A stretch of 64,000 nt of DNA from Agrobacterium vitis (GTDB taxonomy: Bacteria > Pseudomonadota > Alphaproteobacteria > Rhizobiales > Rhizobiaceae). The notes beneath the pieces were generated by a model. That model saw only the letters and a program-made list of their open reading frames with translations. It did not search any database and had not been told where the DNA came from. This document shows, in pieces, positions 1 through 7,913 of this stretch. Within the stretch, counting starts at the first letter, position 1; every line of letters begins with the position of its first letter. The DNA lies in assembly GCF_013337045.2 (NCBI RefSeq), contig NZ_CP118259.1:744001-808000 (forward strand). Direction: 5' to 3'. Made by a program: the position numbers and the translations under genes.

Positions 1-471
1 CCGCCGGAACAATATCAGCGCCTGAAAGAGGAGCTGGAGCAGGGCTATTCCGGGCCAATGCAGGCGGGCCGCCCGATGCTGCTGGAAGGCGGGCTGGACT
101 GGAAGGCGATGAGCCTGACCCCACGCGACATGGATTTTACCGATGCCCGCAATGGCGCGGCCCGCGATATCGCGCTCTCGCTCGGCGTGCCGCCGATGCT
201 GCTCGGCATTCCCGGCGACAATACCTATGCCAATTACCAGGAGGCCAACCGCGCCTTCTACCGGCTAACGGTGCTGCCGCTGATCCGCCGCACCGCCGCC
301 AGCCTGTCGGGGTTTCTGTCCGATGGGTTTGGCGAGGTCTTGTGCCTGAAGCCCGATCTCGATCAGGTCGAGGGCCTGTCCAGCGAGCGCGACGCGCTGT
401 GGTCACGGGTCGGGTCCGCCAGCTTCCTCACCGACGAGGAAAAGCGACAGGCGGTTGGATATGACGCGTAA
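1..471 (+). CDS. Phage/GTA portal protein, C-terminal part (5' end outside window)
   Basis: The open frame runs in from base 1, so the true start lies upstream. The visible 156 residues match the C-terminal half of HK97-family portal proteins: a segment reading LTPRDMDFTDARNGAARDIA, then LGVPPMLLGIPGDNTYANYQEA, then a helix with FYRLTVLPLI. Portal proteins form the dodecameric ring at one head vertex through which DNA is packaged and to which the tail is joined. It is the first gene of a run whose order copies the RcGTA structural cluster (portal, small protein, protease, capsid, connectors, tail). The large terminase would be expected just upstream of the window. The family call is secure; that it belongs to a GTA rather than an ordinary prophage is inferred from the later genes. 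Confidence 0.93.
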   Translation, partial: PPEQYQRLKEELEQGYSGPMQAGRPMLLEGGLDWKAMSLTPRDMDFTDARNGAARDIALSLGVPPMLLGIPGDNTYANYQEANRAFYRLTVLPLIRRTAASLSGFLSDGFGEVLCLKPDLDQVEGLSSERDALWSRVGSASFLTDEEKRQAVGYDA

Positions 472-660
472 AGCCTAGAAGTTTCAAGAGGTTGATGCCT
501 GATCCGGACTCTGTTCCGCAGAAGGGTGATTCAGAGTGTGAACATCTGCACCCTGTTTGTGAGCAGACGCGCGTAAGCGATTCTAAAGATTAGAATTCTC
601 GGATAAACCAGGGCGGATTTGTGTCTGTCTCCGCAATCATAAGACGAAAAGATTAATAAA

Positions 661-978
661 ATGACCGATTTTACACCCGACACCCCTCTATGGGGTGCGC
701 GGCTGGCGGGCGCATTGGCGGGGTCCGCCATCTCGCTGGTTTATCTTCTACCCAGAGGCCGACGCGAGGCGGCGACCCGATTTTTCACCGGACTGGCTAT
801 AGGGCTGATCTTCGGCGGCGCCACCGGCCAATGGCTGGCCCGCAAGCTGGACATTCTGCAAAGCCTGTCCGGTGCCGAAATCATGCTGGCCGGGGCGACG
901 CTTGCCAGCCTTTCGGCCTGGTGGGCGCTGGGTGCTTTGGCGCGATTGGCCGGCAGATACGGCTCCAAGGGCGGCTGA
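661..978 (+). CDS. Small two-helix membrane protein of the GTA cluster (DUF6107-like)
   Basis: A 105-residue protein with hydrophobic stretches around residues 14-30, 42-57 and 70-95, so probably two or three membrane segments. It occupies the position of the small ORF between portal and prohead protease in RcGTA (orfg3.5), and I believe rhizobial homologues carry the label DUF6107. No enzymatic motif is visible. A 189-bp stretch without a convincing gene separates it from the portal gene. The start is an ATG after an A-rich stretch with only a weak ribosome site. A role in head assembly is inferred from position only. Confidence 0.75.
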   Translation: MTDFTPDTPLWGARLAGALAGSAISLVYLLPRGRREAATRFFTGLAIGLIFGGATGQWLARKLDILQSLSGAEIMLAGATLASLSAWWALGALARLAGRYGSKGG

Positions 979-1015
979 TCCAGCCCCACAATTTCAAACA
1001 TTGAAGGAGAAATTC

Positions 1016-1585
1016 ATGCACGCTTATCGCGGGCCAGGAAAGCTGGTGCGCAAATTTGCCGATCTGACCCTGTCGGATCTCAGTGGCGACGGCACGTTCA
1101 GCGGCTATGCCAGCGTGTTCGGCGAGGTGGATCTGGGGCGCGACATGATCGAGCCGGGGGCCTTTCGCACCAGCTTGCAGGGGCGTGGCGCAGGCGGCAT
1201 CCGCATGCTGTACCAGCACGACCCCAACCAGCCGATTGGCAGCTGGACGCTGCTGAAGGAGGATGCGCGCGGCCTTTATGTCGAGGGACGGCTTTCCCCC
1301 GGCGTCAAGCGCGCCGAGGAGGTGCGCGCCCTGATGAAATCAGGCGCGCTGGACGGGCTGTCGATCGGTTTCCAGACGGTGAAATCCCGTCAGGACGCCA
1401 AGACCGGCATTCGCCGCATTCTGGAGGCCGATCTCTGGGAAATTTCCGTCGTCACCTTTCCCATGGCCCCTTCGGCCAGAGTTTCCAATGTCAAGCATCA
1501 GCGGTTTTTCCGCGACAAGGATACCGAGCTGATCCGCGCAATGCGCCGGGCAGCCCGGACGATGGCCAAAAGCAATTTCAAATAA
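1016..1585 (+). CDS. HK97-family prohead protease (GTA gp4-like)
   Basis: A 189-residue member of the phage prohead protease family, which cleaves the capsid precursor during maturation of the head. Visible hallmarks are the N-terminal FSGYASVFGEVDLGRDMIEPG block, the YQHDPNQPIG segment carrying the conserved histidine, and GLSIGF with the conserved serine, followed by LWEISVVTFPM. The open frame extends upstream, but the ATG at 1016 follows a good site (gaaggaga) and begins the conserved domain, so it was chosen. It lies 11 bp upstream of the capsid gene, as in HK97 phages and RcGTA. Downstream the C-terminus ends in a basic helix. Confidence 0.93.
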   Translation: MHAYRGPGKLVRKFADLTLSDLSGDGTFSGYASVFGEVDLGRDMIEPGAFRTSLQGRGAGGIRMLYQHDPNQPIGSWTLLKEDARGLYVEGRLSPGVKRAEEVRALMKSGALDGLSIGFQTVKSRQDAKTGIRRILEADLWEISVVTFPMAPSARVSNVKHQRFFRDKDTELIRAMRRAARTMAKSNFK

Positions 1586-1596
1586 AGGATGGATTT

Positions 1597-2859
1597 ATGA
1601 GCGATCATCAGATGACTGCCCCCGAAATCAAGGCGATCCCGGAAACCATGGCCGCCGCCTTCGATGATTTCATGGAAGCGTTCGAAGGCTTCAAGCAGGC
1701 CAATGACCAGCGGCTTGGCGAAATCGAGCAGAAGCTGACCGCCGATGTCGTCACCCGCGACAAGGTGGAGCGGATCAACAAGGCGATGGACGAGCAATCC
1801 CGGCTGCTGGACCAGCTGGCGCTGAAAAAACTGCGCCCGGCGCTGGGATCGAACGGCAATCGCGGCGGTTCGGCCAGCCTGGAGGCGACGGAGCGCAAGG
1901 CGGCCTTCGAGGCCTATATCCGGCGCGGCGATGAGACGGCGCTGCGCGATCTTGACGCCAAATCCATGGCGATTGGGTCGGATGCGGATGGCGGTTATCT
2001 GGTCACCGACGAGACCGATAGCGAGATTGGCCGCAGGCTGGCCTCCATCTCGCCGATCCGGCAATTGGCCAGCGTCCGGCAGGTCTCGGGCTCGGTGCTG
2101 AAAAAGCCGTTTGCCCCAACGGGCATGGCCTCCGGCTGGGTGGCCGAAACCACGGCCCGCACCCAGACCGATACGCCGCAGTTGACGGAACTTTCCTTTC
2201 CCACCATGGAGATTTACGCCATGCCCGCCGCCACCCAGTCGTTGCTGGATGATGCGGCTGTTGATGTCGAGGCCTGGATTGCCGGCGAGGTGGATATTGC
2301 CTTTGCCGAACAGGAAGGGGCGGCCTTTGTGGCCGGTGACGGCGTCAACAAGCCGAAGGGCTTCCTCGCCTATGACACGGTGGCCGACAGCGCCTGGGCC
2401 TGGGGCAAGATCGGCTTCAAGGCGACCGGTGCCGCCGGTGGCTTTGCCGCAAGCGGGCCATCCGACGTGCTGCTCGACACCATCTATGCGTTGAAGGCTG
2501 GCCATCGCCAGAACCGCACGTTTGTGATGAACCGCAAGACGCAAGGCGAAATCCGCAAGTTCAAGGATGCCGACGGCAATTACCTCTGGCTGCCGCCCGC
2601 AGGCCCCGGCCTTGAGGCCTCACTGATGGGCTTTCCGATTGCCGAGGCCGAGGACATGCCCGACATCGCCGCCAACGCCTTTTCCATCGCCTTTGGTGAT
2701 TTCAAGGCCGGTTATCTGGTGGTCGACCGCATGGGCGTGCGGGTGTTGCGCGATCCCTATTCGGCCAAGCCCTATGTGCTGTTCTACACCACCAAGCGGG
2801 TTGGCGGTGGAATGCAGAACTTTGAAGCGCTGAAGCTGATCAAGTTTGCTGCCGCTTGA
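1597..2859 (+). CDS. Phage/GTA major capsid protein (HK97 fold)
   Basis: A 420-residue major capsid protein. Residues 1-100 form a charged, helical scaffold-like delta domain that the protease normally removes. The capsid fold follows, with SMAIGSDADGGYLVTDE near residue 125, the FAEQEGAAFVAGDG block, and a C-terminal FGDFKAGYLVVDRMGVRVLRD block, all typical of the HK97 gp5 family. A site reading aaaggatgg precedes the ATG. Together with the protease just upstream this is the head-shell module. It is followed by a palindromic repeat and a terminator-like hairpin rather than directly by the connector gene. Confidence 0.95.
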   Translation: MSDHQMTAPEIKAIPETMAAAFDDFMEAFEGFKQANDQRLGEIEQKLTADVVTRDKVERINKAMDEQSRLLDQLALKKLRPALGSNGNRGGSASLEATERKAAFEAYIRRGDETALRDLDAKSMAIGSDADGGYLVTDETDSEIGRRLASISPIRQLASVRQVSGSVLKKPFAPTGMASGWVAETTARTQTDTPQLTELSFPTMEIYAMPAATQSLLDDAAVDVEAWIAGEVDIAFAEQEGAAFVAGDGVNKPKGFLAYDTVADSAWAWGKIGFKATGAAGGFAASGPSDVLLDTIYALKAGHRQNRTFVMNRKTQGEIRKFKDADGNYLWLPPAGPGLEASLMGFPIAEAEDMPDIAANAFSIAFGDFKAGYLVVDRMGVRVLRDPYSAKPYVLFYTTKRVGGGMQNFEALKLIKFAAA

Positions 2860-2892
2860 CAGCCCGCGCATGAATACCCGCTGACGGGCTGC

Positions 2893-2965
2893 AAATGGCG
2901 AATTCTGCGCTTCCAGTGCTCACGTACTTGAGTACGCTGCGCGCCGGTTCTCGAATTCACCATTT
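2893..2965. repeat. Long imperfect palindrome between capsid and connector genes
   Basis: The outer arms (aaatggcgaattc at 2893-2905 and gaattcaccattt at 2953-2965) pair at 12 of 13 positions. The centre carries cgtact-tg-agtacg. It looks like a dispersed intergenic palindromic element. It interrupts an otherwise tight operon and lies immediately before a terminator-like hairpin. Confidence 0.6.
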
Positions 2966-3012
2966 TCGCCACGTCAGCAGGAATTCCTGCACGAGCTGTC
3001 GGCTGCGGCAGG

Positions 3013-3043
3013 AAGGGCGCTCCCGTAAACGGAGAGCGCCCTT
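3013..3043 (+). terminator. Terminator-like hairpin after the capsid gene
   Basis: A perfect 10-bp stem (aagggcgctc / gagcgccctt) with an 11-nt loop is followed by tgtatttt. It would separate transcription of the head-shell genes from the connector and tail genes, perhaps lowering expression of the latter relative to capsid. Confidence 0.7.
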
Positions 3044-3082
3044 TGTATTTTGGGCATTTCACCTTCCGGAGACCCCCAACAC

Positions 3083-3652
3083 ATGACCATCACCACCCTC
3101 ACTCCGCCGCAAGCGGAGCCGCTGACCCTTGTCGATGTGAAGGCGCAGTTGAAGATTGATACCGATGATGAAGACGATCTTTTGACCGGCCTGATCACCG
3201 CTGCCCGCCTGCATCTGGAGGCCGAGACCGGGCTTTGCCTGATGAGCCAATCGCTGCGGTTCTATCTGGATGACTGGCCGCATGGCGAGGTGATTCAGCT
3301 TCCCAAAGGTCCGGTGCAAACTATTGATGCCGTGACGGTTTTTGATGAAAACGGCGATGAACTTCATGTTTCACTGAAAGATCATCTGCTGGATGGACAG
3401 GCGCGGCCATCAAGGCTGTGGCTGCGCGACCGGCCCTTGCCGGGACGGCCAATCAACGGCATCGAGATCGATTTTACCGCGGGCTTCGGGGCTGCCGCCA
3501 CTGATGTGCCCGATACGCTGCGCCGGGCGATGAGCCTGCATGTTGTGGCCATGCATGCGTTTCGTGGCGCGGTGGCGCTGGCCGATCAGCCTGCCGCCGT
3601 GCCGGTTGGTTATGAGCGGCTGATCGCCCCCTTTTGCCGCAGGAGCCTGTGA
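3083..3652 (+). CDS. Head-tail connector (adaptor) protein, GTA gp6-like
   Basis: A 189-residue protein opening with TPPQAEPLTLVDVKAQLKI and LLTGLITAARLHLEAETG, the helical signature of the gp6/phiE125 gp8 family of head-tail connectors that dock under the portal. The ATG at 3083 is preferred over an upstream TTG because it follows a gga-rich site and starts at the family N-terminus. Its stop codon overlaps the start of the head-closure gene (TGATG). It has no catalytic motif; the role is structural. Confidence 0.88.
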   Translation: MTITTLTPPQAEPLTLVDVKAQLKIDTDDEDDLLTGLITAARLHLEAETGLCLMSQSLRFYLDDWPHGEVIQLPKGPVQTIDAVTVFDENGDELHVSLKDHLLDGQARPSRLWLRDRPLPGRPINGIEIDFTAGFGAAATDVPDTLRRAMSLHVVAMHAFRGAVALADQPAAVPVGYERLIAPFCRRSL

Positions 3653-3990
3653 TGGGCACCTTCACCATGCCCGATCCGGGCCGGATGACGGCGCGCCTCA
3701 CGCTTGAACAGCCGGTCAACGCGCCTGACGGCCAGGGCGGGGTGAGCCAGAACTGGCAGGCGATTGCCACGCTCTGGGCGCTGATCGAGCCGCAATCCTT
3801 CACCCGTGAAGAGCGCGGCGAAGCGGAAATCGCCACCATAGACCAGACGGTGACCATTCGTTTTCGCACCGATGTGGCGCGCGGCCATCGGCTGGTGAAG
3901 GGAACGCGCATTCTCGCGGTCCGAGCGCTGCGCGACCCGGATGAGACCAAGCGGTTTCTGCTGCTGGATTGTGAGGAGGAGGTGAGATGA
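3652..3990 (+). CDS. Phage head closure protein (GTA gp7-like)
   Basis: A 112-residue beta-barrel head-completion protein of the SPP1 gp16 / HK97 gp9 type. Typical features are the opening around MTARLTLEQPV with a following GGVSQNW, then LWALIEPQSFTREERGEAEIAT, and a late VKGTRILAVRALRDPDET stretch. It seals the DNA channel after packaging and joins the head to the tail. Translation is coupled to the connector gene by overlap at 3650-3652, with a good site (caggagcc) before the ATG. The next small ORF starts inside its stop codon region. Confidence 0.88.
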   Translation: MGTFTMPDPGRMTARLTLEQPVNAPDGQGGVSQNWQAIATLWALIEPQSFTREERGEAEIATIDQTVTIRFRTDVARGHRLVKGTRILAVRALRDPDETKRFLLLDCEEEVR

Positions 3991-4169
3991 GCCTGCAATT
4001 TTCAGCAAACGGGCAGCAGGGTGCGGTGACGGATTTTACCGCTGCGCTGCGGCGCAGGGTGGAAGAGGCCGCCAGCCGGGCGGCTGCCAAAAGGCAAAGC
4101 GCGAGCGAAGAGCCGAAGGGCGAGAAAATTGGAGAGACATCCGATGACCACGCACAGTCCGGTCAATGA
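3987..4169 (+). CDS. Short hypothetical protein within the GTA head-tail module
   Basis: A 60-residue highly charged protein with an Ala/Arg-rich helix (residues 18-40) and an acidic tail. It starts at an ATGA overlap with the head-closure gene and its end overlaps the start of the next gene, so it sits in the translational chain of the operon. I do not recognise the family. The overlap pattern supports it being translated; composition alone is weak evidence. Confidence 0.5.
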   Translation: MSLQFSANGQQGAVTDFTAALRRRVEEAASRAAAKRQSASEEPKGEKIGETSDDHAQSGQ

Positions 4170-4548
4170 CCTGCTCACCGCAATGACGGCGGCGGCGCTT
4201 GCCGATACCGGCATTGCGGCGATCATCGGTGCCGATGGGATGAAGGATCGGCGGTTGCTGCGCTCCGCCCAGCCTTACCTGATGGTGGGTGAGGTGACGG
4301 TGACGGATATCTCCACCGATGATGATGGGTTGGTTGAAGCGCTGGTCAGTTTGCAGGCATGGTCTTCGCTTAGCCGCCGCGAGGCGGAAAGCCTGGCGGC
4401 AATGGTGCGTGCCGTGTTGCAGGATGCGGCGCTGTCGCTTGCCCATGCCCGCCTGATTGCGTTGCGCCATATCAAGACCGTCAGTCGCCGTGAGGCAAAG
4501 ACCGGCCTTTATCTGGCCGAGCTGCAATTTCGCGCTGTTATCGCTTGA
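4144..4548 (+). CDS. DUF3168 tail terminator / tail-completion protein (GTA gp8-like)
   Basis: A 134-residue DUF3168-family protein, which caps the tail tube and connects it to the head. The pattern is DLLTAMTAAALADTGIAAII at the N-terminus, YLMVGEVTVTDIST in the middle, and a C-terminal SRREAKTGLYLAELQFRAVI strand. The ATG at 4144 was chosen over a TTG at 4129, which belongs to the ribosome-site region (ggagag). Its last 11 bases overlap the 3' end of a convergent MFS gene. In RcGTA the tail-tube gene would follow directly, but here it comes 1.6 kb later. Confidence 0.85.
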   Translation: MTTHSPVNDLLTAMTAAALADTGIAAIIGADGMKDRRLLRSAQPYLMVGEVTVTDISTDDDGLVEALVSLQAWSSLSRREAESLAAMVRAVLQDAALSLAHARLIALRHIKTVSRREAKTGLYLAELQFRAVIA

Positions 4549-5782
4549 TGGTTGCCTGGCGCGAAAGCATGGCCAGAAAGATCAGTGCTGCCAGCACCAG
4601 AGCGCTGACGACGAGGGTGAAGGTTAGAAGCAGCTGCAGGCCGCCGCGATCCAGCAGACCGGCGATCACCACCGGCGATAGCGCCTGGGAGATATTGCCG
4701 GGCAGTGCCAGTTTTGCTGAGATCCCGGCGTAGCGGCTGGCGGAAAAGAAGCCGAGCGGCAGCACGGTGCGCGAAATGGCCGACAGGCCGGAGCCGATGC
4801 CATAGGCGCCGATAAACAGGCCGAGCATCCATACGGAGCCATGGCCGAATATCAGCGCGAGAAAGCCGATGACGATCAGGCCGGTGGCCACTAGGCCTGA
4901 TGTGACGGGTGAGGCGCGTTTGCCGGCAATTGTATCGGCGGCACGGGCGGAAATGCCCAGCACCGAGCGCAGCGACCCCAGTTGCAGCGCCAGCGCCGGT
5001 GTGGCGCCAGCCTGTGTGAGCATTTCAATCAGCGATGAGGAGACGCCGAAGGTGACGCTGCTGAAGCCGATGCTGATGACGGCAAGCGCGATCATCGCCC
5101 GCTTTTGTTGGAGTGCTGTCAACGGCATTGGTTCGCGGTCAGCTGCTGCCTGCGCTGTTTGCGACCGGGCTTTGATAGGCGGCAGGGCGAAGCGATGCAA
5201 GGGAACGAGGATGAGAAGATGGCAGCCAGCGGCAAGCAGCAATGTATCGCGCCAGCCCAGCAGGCCAGTCAGCCAACTGAGCAACGGCCAGAAAATGGCC
5301 GTCGACAGCCCGGTGAAAATCATCAGCAGGCCGATGACGCTTTTCGCCGACGAGCCTTCGCGCTCGACGACCGCCGTATAGCAGGCAACGCTCAGCGCCA
5401 AGGTGCCGGCAATACCGATGGTGAACCAGGCGGCAAAATAGGAAGCCACGCCTTGGGCTTGCGATAGCAGTGCGAGGCCGAAGGCAAACACAACCGAGCC
5501 TGCTGCCATCACCTTGGCGGCCCCATGTCTTTCCAGCAGGCGGCCGCTGGCCGGTCCGGCAAAGCCCATGATCAACAGCATCACCGTTGCGCCGAGAAAG
5601 CCTGTCTCGTTGCTGATGCCGATATCGGCGGCGATGGTGCGACCGAGAACGCCAAACAGATCGAAACTCGTGCCCCAGCCGACAATCTGGCTGATGGACA
5701 GCACGCTCAGCAGCCGCAAGCGCGCTAGCGATGCGGCATTGTGGGGAACGGGACTGGGAGACGTGGAGGGAAGAGCGGACAT
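4538..5782 (-). CDS. MFS transporter inserted antisense within the GTA cluster
   Basis: A 414-residue major facilitator transporter with about twelve hydrophobic helices. An N-terminal hydrophilic leader of about 20 residues precedes TM1. The cytoplasmic loop between TM2 and TM3 reads GRLLERHGAAKV. The halves are separated by a loop near residues 200-225. The substrate cannot be told from sequence. It is encoded against the GTA genes, its stop lies inside the tail-terminator gene, and 353 bp of non-coding DNA follow its start before the tail-tube gene. Base composition resembles the neighbours. It has no counterpart in RcGTA and looks like a passenger gene that split the operon. Confidence 0.88.
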   Translation of the reverse strand: MSALPSTSPSPVPHNAASLARLRLLSVLSISQIVGWGTSFDLFGVLGRTIAADIGISNETGFLGATVMLLIMGFAGPASGRLLERHGAAKVMAAGSVVFAFGLALLSQAQGVASYFAAWFTIGIAGTLALSVACYTAVVEREGSSAKSVIGLLMIFTGLSTAIFWPLLSWLTGLLGWRDTLLLAAGCHLLILVPLHRFALPPIKARSQTAQAAADREPMPLTALQQKRAMIALAVISIGFSSVTFGVSSSLIEMLTQAGATPALALQLGSLRSVLGISARAADTIAGKRASPVTSGLVATGLIVIGFLALIFGHGSVWMLGLFIGAYGIGSGLSAISRTVLPLGFFSASRYAGISAKLALPGNISQALSPVVIAGLLDRGGLQLLLTFTLVVSALVLAALIFLAMLSRQATIKR

Positions 5783-6135
5783 GCATGGAACCTAATCGGT
5801 AGACCAGCATAGTCCGGCATCTGTGTAATTTTCACGACATGGGTGCGCCTGTTTTGCACATTTGCATCTGTTTTCAGCACCGGTGAGGACAACCGTTCCT
5901 ATCGTATTACGCGATTTTTCGCAGTCACACCAGTTTTGGTGCTTCCCCTGCGAGCCTCTTGGTCTCCTTAACCTTCGCCCTGGGTTTTCTCTCTGAAAAA
6001 GGGACGGGCGGTCGTGCCGGCTTGGCTGGGTCCGCGCGTGGGAGAGACCCCGAAAAACGGGGAGGGGGTGGATGTCGCCCTGGCGTGGTTGGCGGCCGGT
6101 TTGCGGATTTCTATTTATTTTCAAGGAGATTTTTT
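5783..6135. other. 353-bp intergenic region between the MFS gene and the tail-tube gene
   Basis: No convincing gene. It must hold the promoter of the MFS gene (leftward) and, because the MFS insertion breaks the operon, probably a promoter for the tail genes (rightward). A short ccccg-aaaaa-cgggg hairpin lies at about 6048-6062. A strong ribosome site (aaggag) ends it, 7 bp before the tail-tube ATG. Confidence 0.5.
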
Positions 6136-6546
6136 ATGGTGGCCCAAAGGGGTAAGGACCTGCTGCTGAAGATTATCAGCGGCAGCGATTATGTAACCGT
6201 TGCAGGACTGCGCTCGCGCAAACTGGCCTTCAATACCGAAACCGTCGATGTGACCGATGCCGACAGCGCCGGGCGCTGGCGTGAGCTTTTGGCCGGTGCC
6301 GGTGCCAAACGCGCCTCGTTGTCGGGGGCCGGGCTGTTCAAGGACCAGTCCTCCGATGAACTGGTCCGGGCGGCGTTTTTCGCCGGCTCGGTGTTGAGCT
6401 GGCAGGTGGTGATCCCGGCTTTCGGCACGGTGACCGGCCTGTTTCAGGTGACGGCGCTGGACTATTCCGGCGAGCATGACGGCGAGTTGAAATTCGACAT
6501 CGCGCTGGAATCGGCAGGGGCGATTGCCTTTGAGGTGACGGCATGA
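6136..6546 (+). CDS. Major tail tube protein, TP901-1 family (GTA gp9-like)
   Basis: A 136-residue protein of the TP901-1 major tail family: an N-terminal GKDLLLKI start, LAFNTETVDVTDADSAGRW in the middle, and DYSGEHDGELKFDIALESAG towards the end. Such proteins form the stacked hexamer rings of the tail tube. The open frame continues upstream, but the ATG at 6136 follows aaggag and starts the conserved domain. Its stop overlaps the next start (ATGA at 6543), indicating coupled translation with the chaperone gene. Confidence 0.9.
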   Translation: MVAQRGKDLLLKIISGSDYVTVAGLRSRKLAFNTETVDVTDADSAGRWRELLAGAGAKRASLSGAGLFKDQSSDELVRAAFFAGSVLSWQVVIPAFGTVTGLFQVTALDYSGEHDGELKFDIALESAGAIAFEVTA

Positions 6547-6947
6547 ACGGGGGGACAGAGAAAGTCGGGACGGGGAACGTTGGGACGGGCATGCGCGCCA
6601 ACCGCAGGCGCGGCGAGGTGGAAGCGGTGATCGATGGCGAGCGGCGGATTCTGTGCCTGACGCTGGGCGCGCTGGCCGAGCTGGAAACGGCCTTTGCCGC
6701 CGATAGTCTGGCGGATCTTGCCCTGCGGTTTTCCAGTGGCAAGCTTTCCAGCCGCGACCTGATCCGCATTCTGGCCGTCGGTTTGCGGGGCGGCGGCAAT
6801 TGCTGCGCTGATGAGGATGTCGCGGACATGTGCGTCGAGGGCGGGCTTGCCGCCTGCGTCGCCATCGTCCGCGAATTGCTGCTCGTCACGTTTGGAACCT
6901 CAGGTCAAACCACCTCAGCCGGTGAGGGCGACCCCGCCCGCCCTTGA
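6543..6947 (+). CDS. GTA gp10-like tail assembly chaperone
   Basis: A 134-residue protein matching the gene transfer agent gp10 family. After a variable N-terminus it has RRGEVEAVIDGERRILCLTLGALAELE, then SRDLIRILAVGLRGGG, a conserved helix pair of this chaperone family. It is thought to bind the tape measure during tail assembly, like lambda gpG. It starts at an ATGA overlap with the tail-tube gene. This family is largely confined to GTA-like clusters of alphaproteobacteria, which supports the GTA reading of the region. Confidence 0.87.
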   Translation: MNGGTEKVGTGNVGTGMRANRRRGEVEAVIDGERRILCLTLGALAELETAFAADSLADLALRFSSGKLSSRDLIRILAVGLRGGGNCCADEDVADMCVEGGLAACVAIVRELLLVTFGTSGQTTSAGEGDPARP

Positions 6948-6970
6948 GTGCCGCAGCGGGTCGATCCGAC

Positions 6971-7201
6971 ATGGTAAAGCCGCCTCCCTTTCCATGGGAG
7001 GCGGTGATGCATGCCGGATTTCACCTGCTGCGGCTGACCCCGCAGGCCTTCTGGGCGCTGACCCCACGCGAATTCGCCGCCATGAGCGGGGCGTTTCGCC
7101 CCGTCGCCACCGCCCGCGCTGAGCTTGCCCGTGCCGACCTGGAGGCGCTGATGGCCCGTTATCCCGACGGTGCCTTCCTGACCGCAACATCTAAGAGGTA
7201 G
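6971..7201 (+). CDS. Small phage tail assembly chaperone (rcc01693-like)
   Basis: A 76-residue protein with the pattern FPWEAVMHAGFHLLRLTPQAFWALTP, typical of the short chaperone encoded between gp10 and the tape measure in RcGTA-type clusters. The frame also has an upstream TTG at 6944 overlapping the gp10 stop. The ATG at 6971 fits the family N-terminus and is preferred. It ends 3 bp before the tape measure gene. Confidence 0.82.
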   Translation: MVKPPPFPWEAVMHAGFHLLRLTPQAFWALTPREFAAMSGAFRPVATARAELARADLEALMARYPDGAFLTATSKR

Positions 7202-7204
7202 ACC

Positions 7205-7804
7205 ATGGCCGATGACGAAACCCTGTCCTTCGGGATCGATCTCGATGCTTCCGGGGCGACCAAGACCCTCGATGATCTGGAAAGCCGCTCGAAAAGCTTT
7301 GGCAGCGCGCTGACATCAGCGCTGAAATCCGCCACGAGCGGCGGTGGCGATCTGGAAGACACGCTGAAATCGCTGGCGAGCCAATTGTCCAGCATTACCC
7401 TGTCATCCGGCCTGCAACCGCTGCAAAGCAGTCTGTCGTCGCTGGCCTCCAGCGCCACATCCAGCCTTTCATCGGGGATCAGCTCGCTGTTTGCCTTCGA
7501 GAAAGGTGGGGTGCCCGGCTCGATCACGCCTTTTGCGTCAGGTGGGGTTGTGTCCAGCCCCACCTATTTCGGCATGGATGGCGGCAATACCGGGTTGATG
7601 GGCGAGGCAGGTAGCGAGGCGATCCTGCCGCTGAAACGCGGCTCGGACGGTTCGCTGGGGGTCGCCACCCAGGGCGGTGGTTCCTCCGGCACGCAGGTCA
7701 ATGTCAACGTCACCACCCAGGATGCGTCGAGCTTCACCAAGAGCCAGTCCCAGATTTCCAGCTTGCTGGCCCGCAGCGTCAAGCGCGGCCAGCGTAATTT
7801 GTGA
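7205..7804 (+). CDS. Short phage tail tape measure protein (GTA gp11-like)
   Basis: A 199-residue tape measure protein. Residues 1-95 are Ser/Ala/Leu-rich helices, followed by FEKGGVPGSITPFASGGVV and MGEAGSEAILPLKRGSDGSLG, the C-terminal signature of lambda-type tape measures. It is far shorter than tape measures of true siphophages and close to the roughly 220 residues of RcGTA gp11, predicting a very short tail. The C-terminus (SQISSLLARSVKRGQRNL) is also typical. It is followed not by the distal tail gene but by an inserted propeller gene. Confidence 0.9.
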   Translation: MADDETLSFGIDLDASGATKTLDDLESRSKSFGSALTSALKSATSGGGDLEDTLKSLASQLSSITLSSGLQPLQSSLSSLASSATSSLSSGISSLFAFEKGGVPGSITPFASGGVVSSPTYFGMDGGNTGLMGEAGSEAILPLKRGSDGSLGVATQGGGSSGTQVNVNVTTQDASSFTKSQSQISSLLARSVKRGQRNL

Positions 7805-7846
7805 GGTGGGGCAGCGCCCTGTCCTTACATTTGGATCACGAGAAAA

Positions 7847-7854
7847 AAGGAGGT
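7847..7854 (+). promoter_or_regulatory. Orphan perfect Shine-Dalgarno (aaggaggt) with no start codon in range
   Basis: The strongest ribosome-binding sequence of the region lies 60 bp before the propeller gene, but no ATG or GTG follows at a usable distance. It may be a remnant of the site that once served the displaced distal tail gene or a lost leader peptide. The propeller gene has its own weaker site (gaaagga, 7901-7907). Confidence 0.4.
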
Positions 7855-7913
7855 CTACAAGTCTAAATCTTTCAATTGCTTGAGGCATTTTTTAAACCCA
7901 GAAAGGACTTGAA

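Noticed and set aside
1498..2544. Long minus-strand frame (348 codons) opposite the capsid gene
   Set aside because: Its residues are those expected from antisense reading of a high-GC gene (rich in His/Arg/Gly/Gln), and the plus strand encodes a clear major capsid protein.
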